Source of the DNA: Candidatus Zipacnadia bacterium
Lineage (GTDB): Bacteria; Armatimonadota; Zipacnadia; Zipacnadales; UBA5352
DNA: 64,000 bases
Assembly (NCBI GenBank): GCA_029821735.1
Contig: JALGSU010000021.1
Location: forward strand, 124,001-188,000
Direction of reading: 5' to 3'
The first letter of the stretch is position 1, and each line of letters opens with the position of its first letter. The translations under genes and the position numbers were made by a program. The notes under the pieces are model-generated. The model did not search any database. It was not told where the DNA came from and was given only the letters and a program-made list of their open reading frames with translations. This document shows, one piece after another, positions 52,799 through 61,749 of this stretch.

Positions 52799-53670
52799 GC
52801 ATCCCGAAGCTCAACCAACAGGTCATACAGGTCATTCCGGGCGCGGCCGGTGAGCATTGCTATGATGCCGGCCGCGTCCTTTGTATGTACGCCCGCATCC
52901 AGCAGCCGCTTCGCTGCTTCGCGCACGTCCTCGTCTGAAGCCGCGTCGGCCGCAGGCCCATCGCCCTCACCGGCCGGCAGTACCAGGACGAACTCACCAC
53001 GCGACTCCTCTGCCTCGAAGTGCGCGGCGGCCTCGGCGGCGCTCCCTCGGATGATCTCCTCATAGAGCTTGGTCAACTCGCGGCAGATCACGATCTGCTG
53101 CTCGTCTCCGGCCACCTGCACCAAGTCGCGCAGGCACTCCACGATGCGGTGCGGCGTCTCGAAGAGCACGGTGGTGACCGGCGAGAGAGTCGCGCGTCGC
53201 AGGAAGTCCTGACGCTCCTGTGTTCGGCGGGGGGCGTAGCCGAGGAACTCGAACTGTTGGGCGGGCAGGCCCGAGACGCTCAGCGCGGTGGTAACCGAGT
53301 CCGGCCCCGGCACGGCGATCACTCGCGCCCCTGCCGCGACGGCCTCCCTGACCAGTTCGTATCCCGGGTCCGAGATGCAGGGCATGCCCGCGTCGGTGAT
53401 CAGGGCCATACTTGTGCCCTGCGCCAGCCGTCCGACCAGCCGTGCGCGTTTATCGGGCACGGTGTCGCCGTGGTAGCTCTCGATCGGCGCGCTTACGCCC
53501 AGCGCCGACAGCAGCTTGCTCCCCCGCCGCGTGTCCTCGGCAAGCACCAGGTCCACCTCGCCGAGCACGCGCGCGGCGCGCCCCGTGATGTCCTCGAGGT
53601 TCCCGATGGGGGTGGCCACAACGTAAAGGACGCCAGCGGCTTCGCTGACGTCCTGGTGATTGTCACTCAT
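52795..53670 (-). CDS. rsmI: 16S rRNA (cytidine1402-2'-O)-methyltransferase
   Basis: 291 residues. RsmI methylates the 2'-hydroxyl of C1402 in 16S rRNA. The family start LYVVATPIGNLEDIT, then LAEDTR, ALITDAGMPCISDPG and VIAVPGPDSVTTALSVSG, and CRELTKLYEE are all clear, and the length is normal. The C-terminus (AAKRLLDAGVHTKDAAGIIA) has the usual helical extension. Its stop overlaps the convergent propeller gene by four bases. The next gene on the strand, nadE, lies 22 bases upstream. Confidence 0.95.
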   Translation of the reverse strand: MSDNHQDVSEAAGVLYVVATPIGNLEDITGRAARVLGEVDLVLAEDTRRGSKLLSALGVSAPIESYHGDTVPDKRARLVGRLAQGTSMALITDAGMPCISDPGYELVREAVAAGARVIAVPGPDSVTTALSVSGLPAQQFEFLGYAPRRTQERQDFLRRATLSPVTTVLFETPHRIVECLRDLVQVAGDEQQIVICRELTKLYEEIIRGSAAEAAAHFEAEESRGEFVLVLPAGEGDGPAADAASDEDVREAAKRLLDAGVHTKDAAGIIAMLTGRARNDLYDLLVELRDA

Positions 53671-53692
53671 TTCCGCCCGCCTCCTGGCGGTA

Positions 53693-54478
53693 TTACTTCC
53701 TCAGATCGCGCACCGATGGCGCTGGCGGCATGCGGCGCTTGAACTCACTCGCCCTCAGGCGCGCCACGACGGCTCCCACCAGCTCCGGCGCAAACCCCTC
53801 GGCCTCAATCTCCTCGGCAGTGAGGCCATCGTCCACCGTCCGCGTAAGCACCTGATCGGCGTCCGCGTAGGTAAAGCCCAGTTCGCCCTCATCGGTCTGC
53901 CCCGCCCACAGGTCGGCGGTGGGGGGCTTGCTGATGATCTGCTCGGGCACGCCCAGATGCCGCGCCAGCGACCGCACCTGCGTCTTATACAGGTCGCCGA
54001 TCGGGTTGAAGGCGCAGGCCATGTCGCCCCACATCGTGGTGTAACCAAGCAGCGCCTCGGTCAAGTTGCCGGTGCCCACGACCAGCGCCTCGCAGCGCTC
54101 GGACTGGTCGTAGAGAACCGCCATGCGCTGGCGCGCCATCATGTTCGCCCGGCGCAGCGGTTCAGCACCGGGGAATGACGCGAAATACGCGTCCACCATC
54201 GGCGTGATCTCGATGATCTCATGCCCGCAGCCCAGGTCCGCAACGGCGGCCTGCGCATCGCCCAGCGACGCTGGGCTGGAGGTCGCGTAGGGCATCATGA
54301 ACGCCGTCAGGTTCTCAGCCCCGAGCGCTCGCGCGGCCAGGTAAGCTGAGACCGCTGAGTCGATGCCCCCCGACATTCCGAGGACAGCGCGAGTGCGTCC
54401 CGCGCCCTGCATCTGCCCGCCGATGAAGGCGGCGATGCGGTCGGTTACTGCAGCCCAGTCAAGCTCAAAGCGGTCCAT
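53693..54478 (-). CDS. nadE: ammonia-dependent NAD+ synthetase
   Basis: 261 residues from the ATG at 54478. NadE amidates nicotinic acid adenine dinucleotide. Motifs are the PP-loop LGMSGGIDSAVSAYLA, then TGNLTEALLGYTTMWGD and PIGDLYKTQVRSLARHLG, and KPPTADLWAGQTDEGELG, all typical. No N-terminal glutaminase domain is present, so it uses ammonia. It lies between a PPIase gene (12 bases upstream in transcription) and rsmI. Length matches the short NadE class. Confidence 0.95.
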   Translation of the reverse strand: MDRFELDWAAVTDRIAAFIGGQMQGAGRTRAVLGMSGGIDSAVSAYLAARALGAENLTAFMMPYATSSPASLGDAQAAVADLGCGHEIIEITPMVDAYFASFPGAEPLRRANMMARQRMAVLYDQSERCEALVVGTGNLTEALLGYTTMWGDMACAFNPIGDLYKTQVRSLARHLGVPEQIISKPPTADLWAGQTDEGELGFTYADADQVLTRTVDDGLTAEEIEAEGFAPELVGAVVARLRASEFKRRMPPAPSVRDLRK

Positions 54479-54489
54479 TGCGCACCGCC

Positions 54490-56133
54490 TCAGTTGATGA
54501 CGCCGGGGCTGCCCATCGCGTTGTTCTGCTGCATCTGTTCGCTGAAGTCGTCGATCCACTGCTGTTCCTTGGTCGACTCCTCCGCCACACCCATCTCCTC
54601 AAAGAGCCGCTGCAGCTCCATATGCACGAAGTAATTCTGGTAGTCAAAGCCCTGCGCCCAGTCCGAAGCCGACTTCAGGTGGTCAACGGCCTCTTCGTTG
54701 CGATCGGCTTCCTTGAGCATCTTGCCCAGCTGTAGACGGATCTGCGGCGACTGGGCTGCCTGGTTCGACTCCGCGAGCTCCATCATGATCTCGATGGCCG
54801 GGTCCCTCTGGCCACCCCGGTCCATCAGCATCGCCAGTTCATAGCGCGCGCTGGTGCTGTCCGGGTCGGCTTCCATGGCCGCCGCGAGGAGTTCCGCCGC
54901 CGCCGACGCCGCGCCCGTCGGGTCCTCGTTCAGAAGTTCATAGGCCTTGAGTTCGGGGTCGATAATCTCGATGTCGGCCGCTTTGCGCAGGTCTTCTTCG
55001 TAACTTGCCCACGCCTGGCTCTTGAGCTTGCTCGTGACTTCCTCGGTGTATTGCGCCTTGTTCTCCTCGAAGTCTTCGGGCAGTTGCTCGCGCGTCTCTT
55101 CGACCTTGATGATGTGGATGCCAAACGAGCTCTCGACCGGCTCACTCACTTCGCCGGGCTTGAGCGTGAAAGCAACGTCCGAGAACTCCTTGATCATGCG
55201 ATCGCGTGTGAACCAGTCCAGGTCCCCGCCGTTCATGGCGCTGCCCGGATCGTGCGAACGCTCCGTGGCCAGGGCGGCGAAGTCGGCGCCCTCATCGATC
55301 TGCTTCTTGAGATCAATGGCCATCTCGCGGGCCTTCTGCTTGGCCTGCTCCTCGGTCATGACCGGGGCCGCGGGGGCCTCGGTCTCCCCGCCCTCTCCGT
55401 CGGTCGCGGCGGCGGCGTCGGCTTCAGCCTGCGCCTCCTCGAGGATCTTGTCGGCAGAAACCAGGATGTGGCGCGCCCGCACTTCGCGGTAGCTGTCCTT
55501 GACCTCGGCCTCGGACACCTGCACCTGTCCCTCGATGCCCTCTTGCAGCTTCTCGAAGGTGATCTGCTCGCGCATGGCACTGTCGTTGGGCATGCGGTCA
55601 GAACTGCGCAGTTCGCGCTTGAGTTCGTCCAGCGATATGTTGCGCTGCTTGAGGACCTTGTGCAGCAACGCCTGGTCGCTGTACTGAGTCTCGATCATCT
55701 GATCGACGAACTCGTCCTTCTTCGCCGATATCTCCGCCCCGCTGACCTTGATGCCCTCGGCCCGTGCCGCGGCTGTCTTCAGTTGCAGGTCAATCAGTGA
55801 GTTGAGCACATCGGACTTGAGGTAGCGCATGCGGGTGACGTCGGACTGCTGCTGCATCCGCTCCGCGTAATAGAGCCGGCCCTCGTACTGCATGCGTGCG
55901 ATAGGCCGCCCGTCCACCGTGGCCACTAGCTTTGTGACCTTGCGACCAGTCGCCTGCTGCTCGGGACCGCCGGTGTCTCCACCGGGCCCGTACATATAGT
56001 ACGTGCCTGCAAGGAAGATGATAACGATGATCCAGAAGACGATGCCCATGAACGAGCCCATCTCGTAGGTCTTGCCGAAGAGTCTCAGCTTGATCTGCTT
56101 GCGGACCTTCTTGCGAAGCTTAACGATTGACAT
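54490..56133 (-). CDS. membrane-anchored parvulin-type peptidyl-prolyl isomerase with TPR-like tail
   Basis: 547 residues. A single membrane helix (about 29-48) anchors a SurA/PrsA-like chaperone domain. The rotamase (parvulin) domain begins RARHILVS and ends FGIHIIKVEE, with GGDLDWF and FALKPGEVS-like TLKPGEVSEPV, but an acidic Ala/Glu/Asp-rich insertion of about 35 residues lies after the first strand. A C-terminal helical region (430-547) resembles TPRs. Such proteins help fold exported proteins outside the membrane. It precedes nadE by 11 bases. It is long compared with PrsA. Confidence 0.85.
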   Translation of the reverse strand: MSIVKLRKKVRKQIKLRLFGKTYEMGSFMGIVFWIIVIIFLAGTYYMYGPGGDTGGPEQQATGRKVTKLVATVDGRPIARMQYEGRLYYAERMQQQSDVTRMRYLKSDVLNSLIDLQLKTAAARAEGIKVSGAEISAKKDEFVDQMIETQYSDQALLHKVLKQRNISLDELKRELRSSDRMPNDSAMREQITFEKLQEGIEGQVQVSEAEVKDSYREVRARHILVSADKILEEAQAEADAAAATDGEGGETEAPAAPVMTEEQAKQKAREMAIDLKKQIDEGADFAALATERSHDPGSAMNGGDLDWFTRDRMIKEFSDVAFTLKPGEVSEPVESSFGIHIIKVEETREQLPEDFEENKAQYTEEVTSKLKSQAWASYEEDLRKAADIEIIDPELKAYELLNEDPTGAASAAAELLAAAMEADPDSTSARYELAMLMDRGGQRDPAIEIMMELAESNQAAQSPQIRLQLGKMLKEADRNEEAVDHLKSASDWAQGFDYQNYFVHMELQRLFEEMGVAEESTKEQQWIDDFSEQMQQNNAMGSPGVIN

Positions 56134-56202
56134 CTGGCGTTGGTCTCCTCACTGCGCGCGGCCCCAAAAGGGATGCTGGTAGTAGTGCGCGCGAGCAGCC
56201 GG

Positions 56203-57309
56203 CTATGGGCTGCTCTGGTGCTCCTCCAACTTGCGCTCGACATACTCGCCGAGTTTGCGCCTGAACTCATCTATGCTGAATCTGAGCGCCTGTTCGCGAC
56301 AGGCTTCCTGGCTGAAAGACTCTCGCTCGAAGCGCTTCACCGCGTCGATCAGTGATGCGGGCTCTTGGCGGTCGAAGAACAGGCCCGTCTGGCCATCCAC
56401 CACTGTCTCCAGCGCCCCGCCTGCACGGTACGCGATCACTGGCCGACCGCACGCCTCTGCCTCCAGCGGCGCGATGCCGAAGTCTTCTTCCTGCGGCATG
56501 ATGAACGCGCGGCAACGAGCGTAGTAGTTGACTATCTCCTCGTCCGAGACCTTCCCCACCAGCTTCACGTTTGGGCTCGCCTGCTTGCGCAGATACTCCA
56601 GTTCAGGCCCATCGCCCACCACGACAAGCGGCAGACCCAGTTGGTTGAAGGCCTCCACCGCGACATCTGCCCGTTTGTAGGGGTTGAGCGTGCACACCGC
56701 CAGGAAGTAGTCGCCGTCTTCGCCGCCGGGCGCGAACTTCTCCGTGTCCGCAGGCGGGTGGATGACATCTGCCTCGCGGCCCCATGCCTCCCGGATGCGC
56801 TGCTGGGTCGTCAGCGAGTTGCAGACCATATGCTGGGGTCGCATCGCCGTCCGTGCGTCCCAGTCGCGCAGTGGTGGGATGGTCGCCCGCACTGCGGCCT
56901 TCACCAGCGGATTGGCCCGCAGTGTGCTGATGTACTCGTCCGCCCAGAACCACAGGAAACGCGCCGGGCTGTGCACGTATGAGACGTGCAGCGCGCCCTC
57001 GCGCTGGGGTGCGCTCTTGGACCAGCCGCAACTGGAACTGAGCACCAGATCATACTCGCTCAGGTCCATGTAGTCGATACCGACGGGCATCATGAAGTAG
57101 AGCTTCTTGTATAGCGACAGCGCCCCGGGGATGTCCTGCAGCAGCGAGGTGCGGATGTCCCACTCGCGCAGACGCGCCTCCATCTTGTCCGGGTCATACA
57201 GCAGTGTGTGCACGGGAGCGTCCGGATACATGTCGTGCAGCACGTCAACCACGCGCTCGGCGCCCCGGATGCCCTGCACGAGGTAGTCGTGCACGAGCGC
57301 CATCTTCAT
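56203..57309 (-). CDS. family 4 glycosyltransferase
   Basis: 368 residues, GT-B fold. The N-terminal half starts MALVHDYLVQGIRGAERVV, the C-terminal donor-binding half has YFLAVCTLNPYKRADVAV, VVVGDGPEL and EEDFGIAPLEAEACGRPVIAYRAGGALETV, the GT4 EX7E-type motif. The donor is a nucleotide sugar, the acceptor is unknown (exopolysaccharide or lipid-linked glycan). Its ATG overlaps the thiC stop as TGATG, so the two are translationally coupled, an odd pairing. No other polysaccharide genes are close. Confidence 0.9.
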   Translation of the reverse strand: MKMALVHDYLVQGIRGAERVVDVLHDMYPDAPVHTLLYDPDKMEARLREWDIRTSLLQDIPGALSLYKKLYFMMPVGIDYMDLSEYDLVLSSSCGWSKSAPQREGALHVSYVHSPARFLWFWADEYISTLRANPLVKAAVRATIPPLRDWDARTAMRPQHMVCNSLTTQQRIREAWGREADVIHPPADTEKFAPGGEDGDYFLAVCTLNPYKRADVAVEAFNQLGLPLVVVGDGPELEYLRKQASPNVKLVGKVSDEEIVNYYARCRAFIMPQEEDFGIAPLEAEACGRPVIAYRAGGALETVVDGQTGLFFDRQEPASLIDAVKRFERESFSQEACREQALRFSIDEFRRKLGEYVERKLEEHQSSP

Positions 57310-58598
57310 CAGGCGTTGTCCTCAGTCGGTTCGCCATCGACCAGCCGGTTGGCCCGCACCGAGCAGAACCTCCCGCACATCGAGCAGGCCTTGTCATCAG
57401 CGGTGGGGCGGTCGCCGCGCGTCAGGCGCACTCGGCCCGGGTCCATCGCCAGATGCTCCATGGCCTCCCAGTCCAGCTCACGGCGCGCTCGCGACATCTT
57501 GTCATCCCACTCGCGTGCGCCCGGCACGCCTTTGACCATGTCCGCCGCGTGGGCCGCTATGCGCGAGGCGATCGTGCCCTCGATCACATCGGGCACGGAG
57601 GGCAGACCAAGGTGCTCAGCGGGCGTCACGTAACACAAGTAGTCAGCGCCGGCGGCAGCGCAGATGGCCCCGCCGATCGCGCCGGTGATATGGTCATAGC
57701 CAGGCGCCACGTCGGTCACCAGCGGCCCCAGCACATAGAACGGGGCGTCGTGACAGAGGCGCTTCTGGATGACCACGTTGGCCTCGATCTGGTCCAGCGG
57801 CACGTGTCCGGGGCCCTCCACGAAAGCCTGCACACCGGCCGCGCGAGCCCGCAAAACCAGTTCGCCGAGCACACGCGTTTCGCTCACCTGTCCGGCGTCG
57901 GTGGCGTCAGCAGTAGCGCCTGGCCGGAGGCCGTCGCCCAGGCTGATCGCCACGTTGTGTTCCTTGAGGATGGCCAGCAGGTCGTCGTATCGCTCGTAGA
58001 GCGGGTTCTCCGCGTTGTTCTGCGTGATCCACGCCGCCAGCATGCTGCCGCCTCGGCTAACGATCCCGCCCAGCCTCGGGCTGGAGCGCAGTGCGGCGAC
58101 AGTCTGGCGCGTCACCCCGCAGTGGATGGTCATGAAGTCCACGCCGTCCTGCGCCTGCCGCTCAATGACGTCCAGAAGCAGTTCGCCGGGCATCTTCATC
58201 GTGTCGCCGTAGCGTTCTTCGGCTTCGATGATTGCCTGGTAAACCGGCACGATACCCAGCAGCACCGGGCATTCCTGCCGGATGCGCCGGCGGATCGCGT
58301 CGATGTCGCCGCCGGTGCTCAGATCCATGACTGTGTCAGCGCCCACGGCGACCGCAGCGCGCAGCTTCTTCAATTCCTCTTCGACATCCGGGTAATCCGG
58401 CGAGGTGCCCAGGTTCGCGTTGACCTTGACCCGAAGCCCCTTGCCGATACCCAACGGCTGCACGGTCCCGTCGCCCATGACCACCACGGTGCCAGCGTCG
58501 ACTCGCGCCTTCAGTTCATCCAGGTCCACGCGCTCATCACGCGCAACCTGAGCCAGGACCTCCGCCGCCACCTGAAAAGCGGGCTTATCAACGGCCAT
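57309..58598 (-). CDS. thiC: phosphomethylpyrimidine synthase
   Basis: 429 residues from the ATG at 58598 (GGAG nine bases upstream). ThiC converts aminoimidazole ribotide to the thiamine pyrimidine by radical SAM chemistry. The ThiC blocks are [46 protein letters not shown], and the C-terminal CSMCGRFC cluster motif, all present. The N-terminal domain is short, as in ThiC of anaerobes and many non-proteobacteria. A promoter and a hairpin, but no recognisable TPP riboswitch, lie upstream. It is coupled with the downstream GT4 gene. Confidence 0.95.
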   Translation of the reverse strand: MAVDKPAFQVAAEVLAQVARDERVDLDELKARVDAGTVVVMGDGTVQPLGIGKGLRVKVNANLGTSPDYPDVEEELKKLRAAVAVGADTVMDLSTGGDIDAIRRRIRQECPVLLGIVPVYQAIIEAEERYGDTMKMPGELLLDVIERQAQDGVDFMTIHCGVTRQTVAALRSSPRLGGIVSRGGSMLAAWITQNNAENPLYERYDDLLAILKEHNVAISLGDGLRPGATADATDAGQVSETRVLGELVLRARAAGVQAFVEGPGHVPLDQIEANVVIQKRLCHDAPFYVLGPLVTDVAPGYDHITGAIGGAICAAAGADYLCYVTPAEHLGLPSVPDVIEGTIASRIAAHAADMVKGVPGAREWDDKMSRARRELDWEAMEHLAMDPGRVRLTRGDRPTADDKACSMCGRFCSVRANRLVDGEPTEDNA

Positions 58599-58636
58599 CG
58601 AAATCGTCTCCATCCGACCCACGAAAGTGCGAAAAG

Positions 58637-58656
58637 CCCGGGCACGGTCACCCGGG
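58637..58656 (-). promoter_or_regulatory. terminator-like hairpin in the thiC leader
   Basis: CCCGGG (58651-58656) and CCCGGG (58637-58642), self-complementary arms, flank an eight-base loop; on the minus strand CTTTTC follows. It lies between the thiC promoter and start, so it could act as an attenuator; the T-run is only four bases. Confidence 0.45.
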
Positions 58657-58667
58657 GGTTATCAGGT

Positions 58668-58697
58668 ATTATACACCACCCCCCCCGGCAAGCGCAA
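58668..58697 (-). promoter_or_regulatory. promoter for thiC
   Basis: On the minus strand TTGCGC (58697-58692) and a perfect TATAAT (58673-58668) are separated by 18 bases that include a run of eight G. Distance from the -10 to the thiC start is about 70 bases. Confidence 0.65.
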
Positions 58698-58850
58698 ACC
58701 CCGGACCACGTGATCCGGGCATGCCCGCGAGTGAACCAGACACGCTGGGTTGCGGGTTATTGCCGCCACTGAGAGGAGATGGGGGCAAGCGCGGGTAATA
58801 TGTGCTCAGGGGGGACACTGAGCGTTCACACGGAGGTGCACTTCGCGACC

Positions 58851-59135
58851 ATGGAAGCCATCGGTGCACTCATAGGGCTGCTGTCATTCGGTGCGTTCGG
58901 TGTACTCTGGTTGCTCATGTTCGCCTTCATCATCGCGGTGATGGTGCTGTGGGTGTGGATGCTGGTCGACGTCGGCCGTCGCCAGTTCACCGACGACAAC
59001 ACTCGCCTGATGTGGGTGTTGATCATCGTTCTTGCTGGCTGGATCGGTGCCATCATCTACTACTTCGTCGGGCGCAAGCAGGGATACATGCCGGTAACCG
59101 AGGCATCGCCTCCCCAGCCGCCTGCCGTTCAGTAG
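58851..59135 (+). CDS. small membrane protein (PLDc_N-like)
   Basis: 94 residues from the ATG at 58851. Two hydrophobic helices (about 2-35 and 50-72) with a MLVDVGRRQFTDDNTRLMWVLIIVLAGWIGAIIYYF-type sequence (shown in parts: LVDVGRRQF, WIGAIIYYF) characteristic of the PLDc_N (phospholipase D N-terminal) small membrane family. A Pro-rich cytoplasmic tail follows. These short proteins act as membrane anchors or immunity-type factors in other systems; here no partner is seen. Upstream alternatives (58779, 58842) are less likely. The stop overlaps the convergent gene by seven bases. Confidence 0.65.
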   Translation: MEAIGALIGLLSFGAFGVLWLLMFAFIIAVMVLWVWMLVDVGRRQFTDDNTRLMWVLIIVLAGWIGAIIYYFVGRKQGYMPVTEASPPQPPAVQ

Positions 59136-60169
59136 TCGGCGGCCGAATCGACGCCCTCGATGAACGCGAGGTAGTTCTCCACTGGTGCCTCTGGGCCCAC
59201 GATCGTGTTCACCGCGGCCACGTACCGCCCGCCGCGCTTGCCCACGCGCACCATCTCGGCAGCGTCGCGCCGGATGTCCTCAGCGCTCCCCATCGCCAGT
59301 TCCCCCGGATCGAAGTTCCCGAACAGCGTCAGCCGGTCCCCGAAACGCTGCTTGATCTCGGCCAGCTCATTTGCCTGCTTCTCGACGCCGTGCGCGCCTG
59401 CGCACCCCATCTCGATCCAGAGCGGGTACACGCCGTCGATCTTCCCGTCCGTGTGCATCATGAACGGGATGCTGGCATCTTGCAGCAGCTCGCAGGTGGC
59501 GTTGGTGGGCTCATGGGTGAATCGGCGGTAGTCGGCAGGGCTGACCATCATCGAGTTCTTGAACGCGCAGTCGGCATCGAAGATCACCACGTCGGGTGCC
59601 TCGCCTGCATCGAGCAGCGCCTGCAGCATCAGCCGGTTGCGCCGCTCCACTTCGCGCATGTAGTCTGCCAGTAGCTCGGGCTGGTCATAGACCATCAGGC
59701 AGACGCGCTCCATACCGATGCCCGTGGCCGCCGAGTGGAAGCAGTGCAGGACGAAGAACTGCACCAGCAGGCCGAGCGATCGAGCTAGGCGCGCCGGCGG
59801 CAGATACCGCTCCATGTACATCTCCAGGTCCGGCTCTGGCCAGCTATCGAGCGCTTCTCGGGTCAACTCGCTGCCACCGGCGTAGTGGCCCGTGCCGTCC
59901 GAGGCGAACTCGTGGCGAGAGCCCAGCATCTGGCCGAACGACCCGACCGGCCCCCAGCCCCAGTCGAGCGCCGACGCCAGTTCCACGCGCGCCTGTAGGT
60001 CGCTGCCGACCGGCCGCCCGATGAAATGCTCCTCGACCGCGGGGTTGCCGAAGAACAACTCTTGCCTGGGCACGCGGTCGATTGGTTTGCCAGCGAGTAC
60101 GTCGAGAATCCGTTGCGCCTCGGGCCTGAGAACCCGCGGGCCTCCGGGGGTGTCTGTGGTCCTGACGAT
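59129..60169 (-). CDS. uroporphyrinogen decarboxylase family protein, unusual start
   Basis: About 347 residues of the UroD fold (RILDVLAGKPIDRVPRQELFFG, DGKIDGVYPLWIEMGCAGAHGVEK, TLFGNFDPGELAMGS). Family members include uroporphyrinogen decarboxylase and methyltransferases (MtbA/CmuA type); the conserved decarboxylase Arg/Asp set is not obvious, so a methyltransferase or unknown role is more likely. No ATG, GTG or TTG lies near the conserved N-terminus; GGGAGG lies nine bases before ATC at 60169, and a possible TTG at 60301 or ATG at 60358 would overlap the trx promoter. I place the start at 60169 with low certainty; 59129 is firm. Confidence 0.7.
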   Translation of the reverse strand: MVRTTDTPGGPRVLRPEAQRILDVLAGKPIDRVPRQELFFGNPAVEEHFIGRPVGSDLQARVELASALDWGWGPVGSFGQMLGSRHEFASDGTGHYAGGSELTREALDSWPEPDLEMYMERYLPPARLARSLGLLVQFFVLHCFHSAATGIGMERVCLMVYDQPELLADYMREVERRNRLMLQALLDAGEAPDVVIFDADCAFKNSMMVSPADYRRFTHEPTNATCELLQDASIPFMMHTDGKIDGVYPLWIEMGCAGAHGVEKQANELAEIKQRFGDRLTLFGNFDPGELAMGSAEDIRRDAAEMVRVGKRGGRYVAAVNTIVGPEAPVENYLAFIEGVDSAADY

Positions 60170-60257
60170 GGTAAGCGCCCTCCCGTCTAATGCGACTATC
60201 GCCTGCTCGGAAGCCGATTCGCCGTCAGCGAGCGCAGACCTGCAGCGGACGTAGCGC

Positions 60258-60286
60258 TTGACGAGTCGCGTTGCAGACGGTACGAT
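60258..60286 (+). promoter_or_regulatory. promoter for the thioredoxin operon
   Basis: TTGACG (60258-60263) and TACGAT (60281-60286) are spaced by 17 bases, 43 bases before the thioredoxin ATG at 60329. Confidence 0.65.
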
Positions 60287-60328
60287 AGGGCAGGGGCGCA
60301 ACTGAGAACACGCAGCGAGGAGATATAC

Positions 60329-60652
60329 ATGGCGAAGCCGATAGACGTCGAAGCGCATCAGTTCGAGGCCGAGGTCATTGAGAGTCAGGACATCCCCGTA
60401 CTTGTCGATTTCTGGTCACCGACCTGTGGCCACTGCCTGGCCCTCAACCCCAACTATGACGAGGCAGCTGAGGCGCTCGACGGTAAGATCAAGTTCGTCA
60501 AAGTCGCCTTCCCCGGTGGGCGAGATGTATTCAAGCAATACGGTGTGCGTGGCACCCCAACCCTCGTCCTCTTCAAGGATGGCGCCGAAGTCAAGCGCGA
60601 AGTGGGCGCAAAGCCCGCCGACGCGATTGTCGAAATGTGCGCGGACCACTGA
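60329..60652 (+). CDS. thioredoxin with CGHC active site
   Basis: 107 residues, thioredoxin fold. The active site is SPTCGHC (Cys33, Cys36), the PDI-type CGHC rather than the usual CGPC, giving a more oxidising potential by family knowledge. GVRGTPTLVLFKDG, with the cis-Pro loop, is intact. No signal peptide, so it is cytoplasmic. It is followed after 71 bases by a thioredoxin reductase-like gene with good ribosome site, so the pair likely forms one reducing or oxidising system. Promoter at 60258-60286. Confidence 0.92.
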   Translation: MAKPIDVEAHQFEAEVIESQDIPVLVDFWSPTCGHCLALNPNYDEAAEALDGKIKFVKVAFPGGRDVFKQYGVRGTPTLVLFKDGAEVKREVGAKPADAIVEMCADH

Positions 60653-60723
60653 TAGTCACGCCCCTTCAACCATAACGAACATGGGCGACGCGCCGATACT
60701 GGCGACACCCGTGGAGGCTGAAT

Positions 60724-61692
60724 ATGACCGATAGCGACCTGACCTGCGATGTACTCATCATCGGCGGCGGGCCTGCGGGTTTCACCGCTGGCCTGTACGC
60801 TGCCCGGGCGGGATTGCGGACCGTTGTCTCAAGTCCCACTGAACTGTCCGGAATGATGTCCATGGCTCCGCGCGTGGAGAACTTCCCCGGTCAGACTGAC
60901 CCGTTGACGGGCCGCGAACTGCTCGAGAAGATCCGCTCCCAGGCAATGGCTGCTGGTGTTGAGCAGGTGCTCGAGAGCATCGCAGGCGTGAACTTCAGCG
61001 ACGAGCGGGGCTTGCAGGTCTACGGCGGCTCCCAGATGCACGCTGCGGCAGCGGTCATCCTCGCCACTGGCGCGATGGCTCCGTCCGACAAGACCCCGGG
61101 CGAGGAGGAGTTTCTTGGCAGGGGCGTGGCCTACTGTGTAGCCTGTGACGGACCGCTCTTCCAGGGCGAGAAGGTTCTTGTGATCGGTAACGACGATCAG
61201 GCCATCGAAGAGGCCGTGGCGCTCACCGAGATCGCTGACGAGGTGACCTACGTCACCGCTCGTGCCGAATTGGGCATCGAGGGCGGCCTGGCGGATGTGG
61301 TCGCCGAGGCGGATAACTTGACGACAGTCACCGGTCTGACATTGCAGGAAATCATCGGCGACGATATGGTGACGGGTGCGCGCTTCACCGATGCCAACAA
61401 GCAGGTGCAGGTCATCGACGCCGGCGGCGTCTTCCTCTACCTGCGCGGCTTTGCCCCGGCTACTGACTTCCTGCTCGACGCCGTCGACCTTGACGAAAAG
61501 GGCTACATCATTACCGACGAGATGATGAACACAAGCATCCCCGGCGTCTTCGCCGCGGGCGATGTGCGCAAGAAACAGGTTCGGCAGATGTGCGTGGCGG
61601 CTGGCGAGGGCGCAGTAGCGGCCCTGGCCGCCGAGAAACATGTGCGCGGCAGCACGAGAGTGAAAGTGGACCGGGGCTCGGTGAAGTCATAG
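60724..61692 (+). CDS. thioredoxin reductase-like flavoprotein lacking NADPH motifs
   Basis: 322 residues. The FAD site GGGPAG (14-19), the redox-active CVAC (138-141) and C-terminal FAAGDVRKKQVRQ are intact. The NADPH domain is diverged: the usual GGGDSA-type GxGxxA is VIGNDDQA (about 154-161), and the HRRxxFR motif is absent (VTYVTARAELG). Known ferredoxin-dependent flavin thioredoxin reductases and related enzymes lack the same motifs, so electrons may not come from NADPH. It probably reduces the CGHC thioredoxin encoded just upstream. GTGGAGG precedes the ATG. Confidence 0.88.
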   Translation: MTDSDLTCDVLIIGGGPAGFTAGLYAARAGLRTVVSSPTELSGMMSMAPRVENFPGQTDPLTGRELLEKIRSQAMAAGVEQVLESIAGVNFSDERGLQVYGGSQMHAAAAVILATGAMAPSDKTPGEEEFLGRGVAYCVACDGPLFQGEKVLVIGNDDQAIEEAVALTEIADEVTYVTARAELGIEGGLADVVAEADNLTTVTGLTLQEIIGDDMVTGARFTDANKQVQVIDAGGVFLYLRGFAPATDFLLDAVDLDEKGYIITDEMMNTSIPGVFAAGDVRKKQVRQMCVAAGEGAVAALAAEKHVRGSTRVKVDRGSVKS

Positions 61693-61749
61693 CCTCAGAT
61701 GAAGTCTGATCCGGTCGGTGCCGCGCGTGAGAAGCAGGGAGGGACTGCG

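Noticed and set aside
58599..58700. TPP riboswitch upstream of thiC
   Set aside because: The leader is too short and lacks the conserved core; only a CCCGGG hairpin is seen.
57204..58772. 522-codon plus-strand ORF
   Set aside because: Antisense to thiC and the GT4 start; no recognisable domain.
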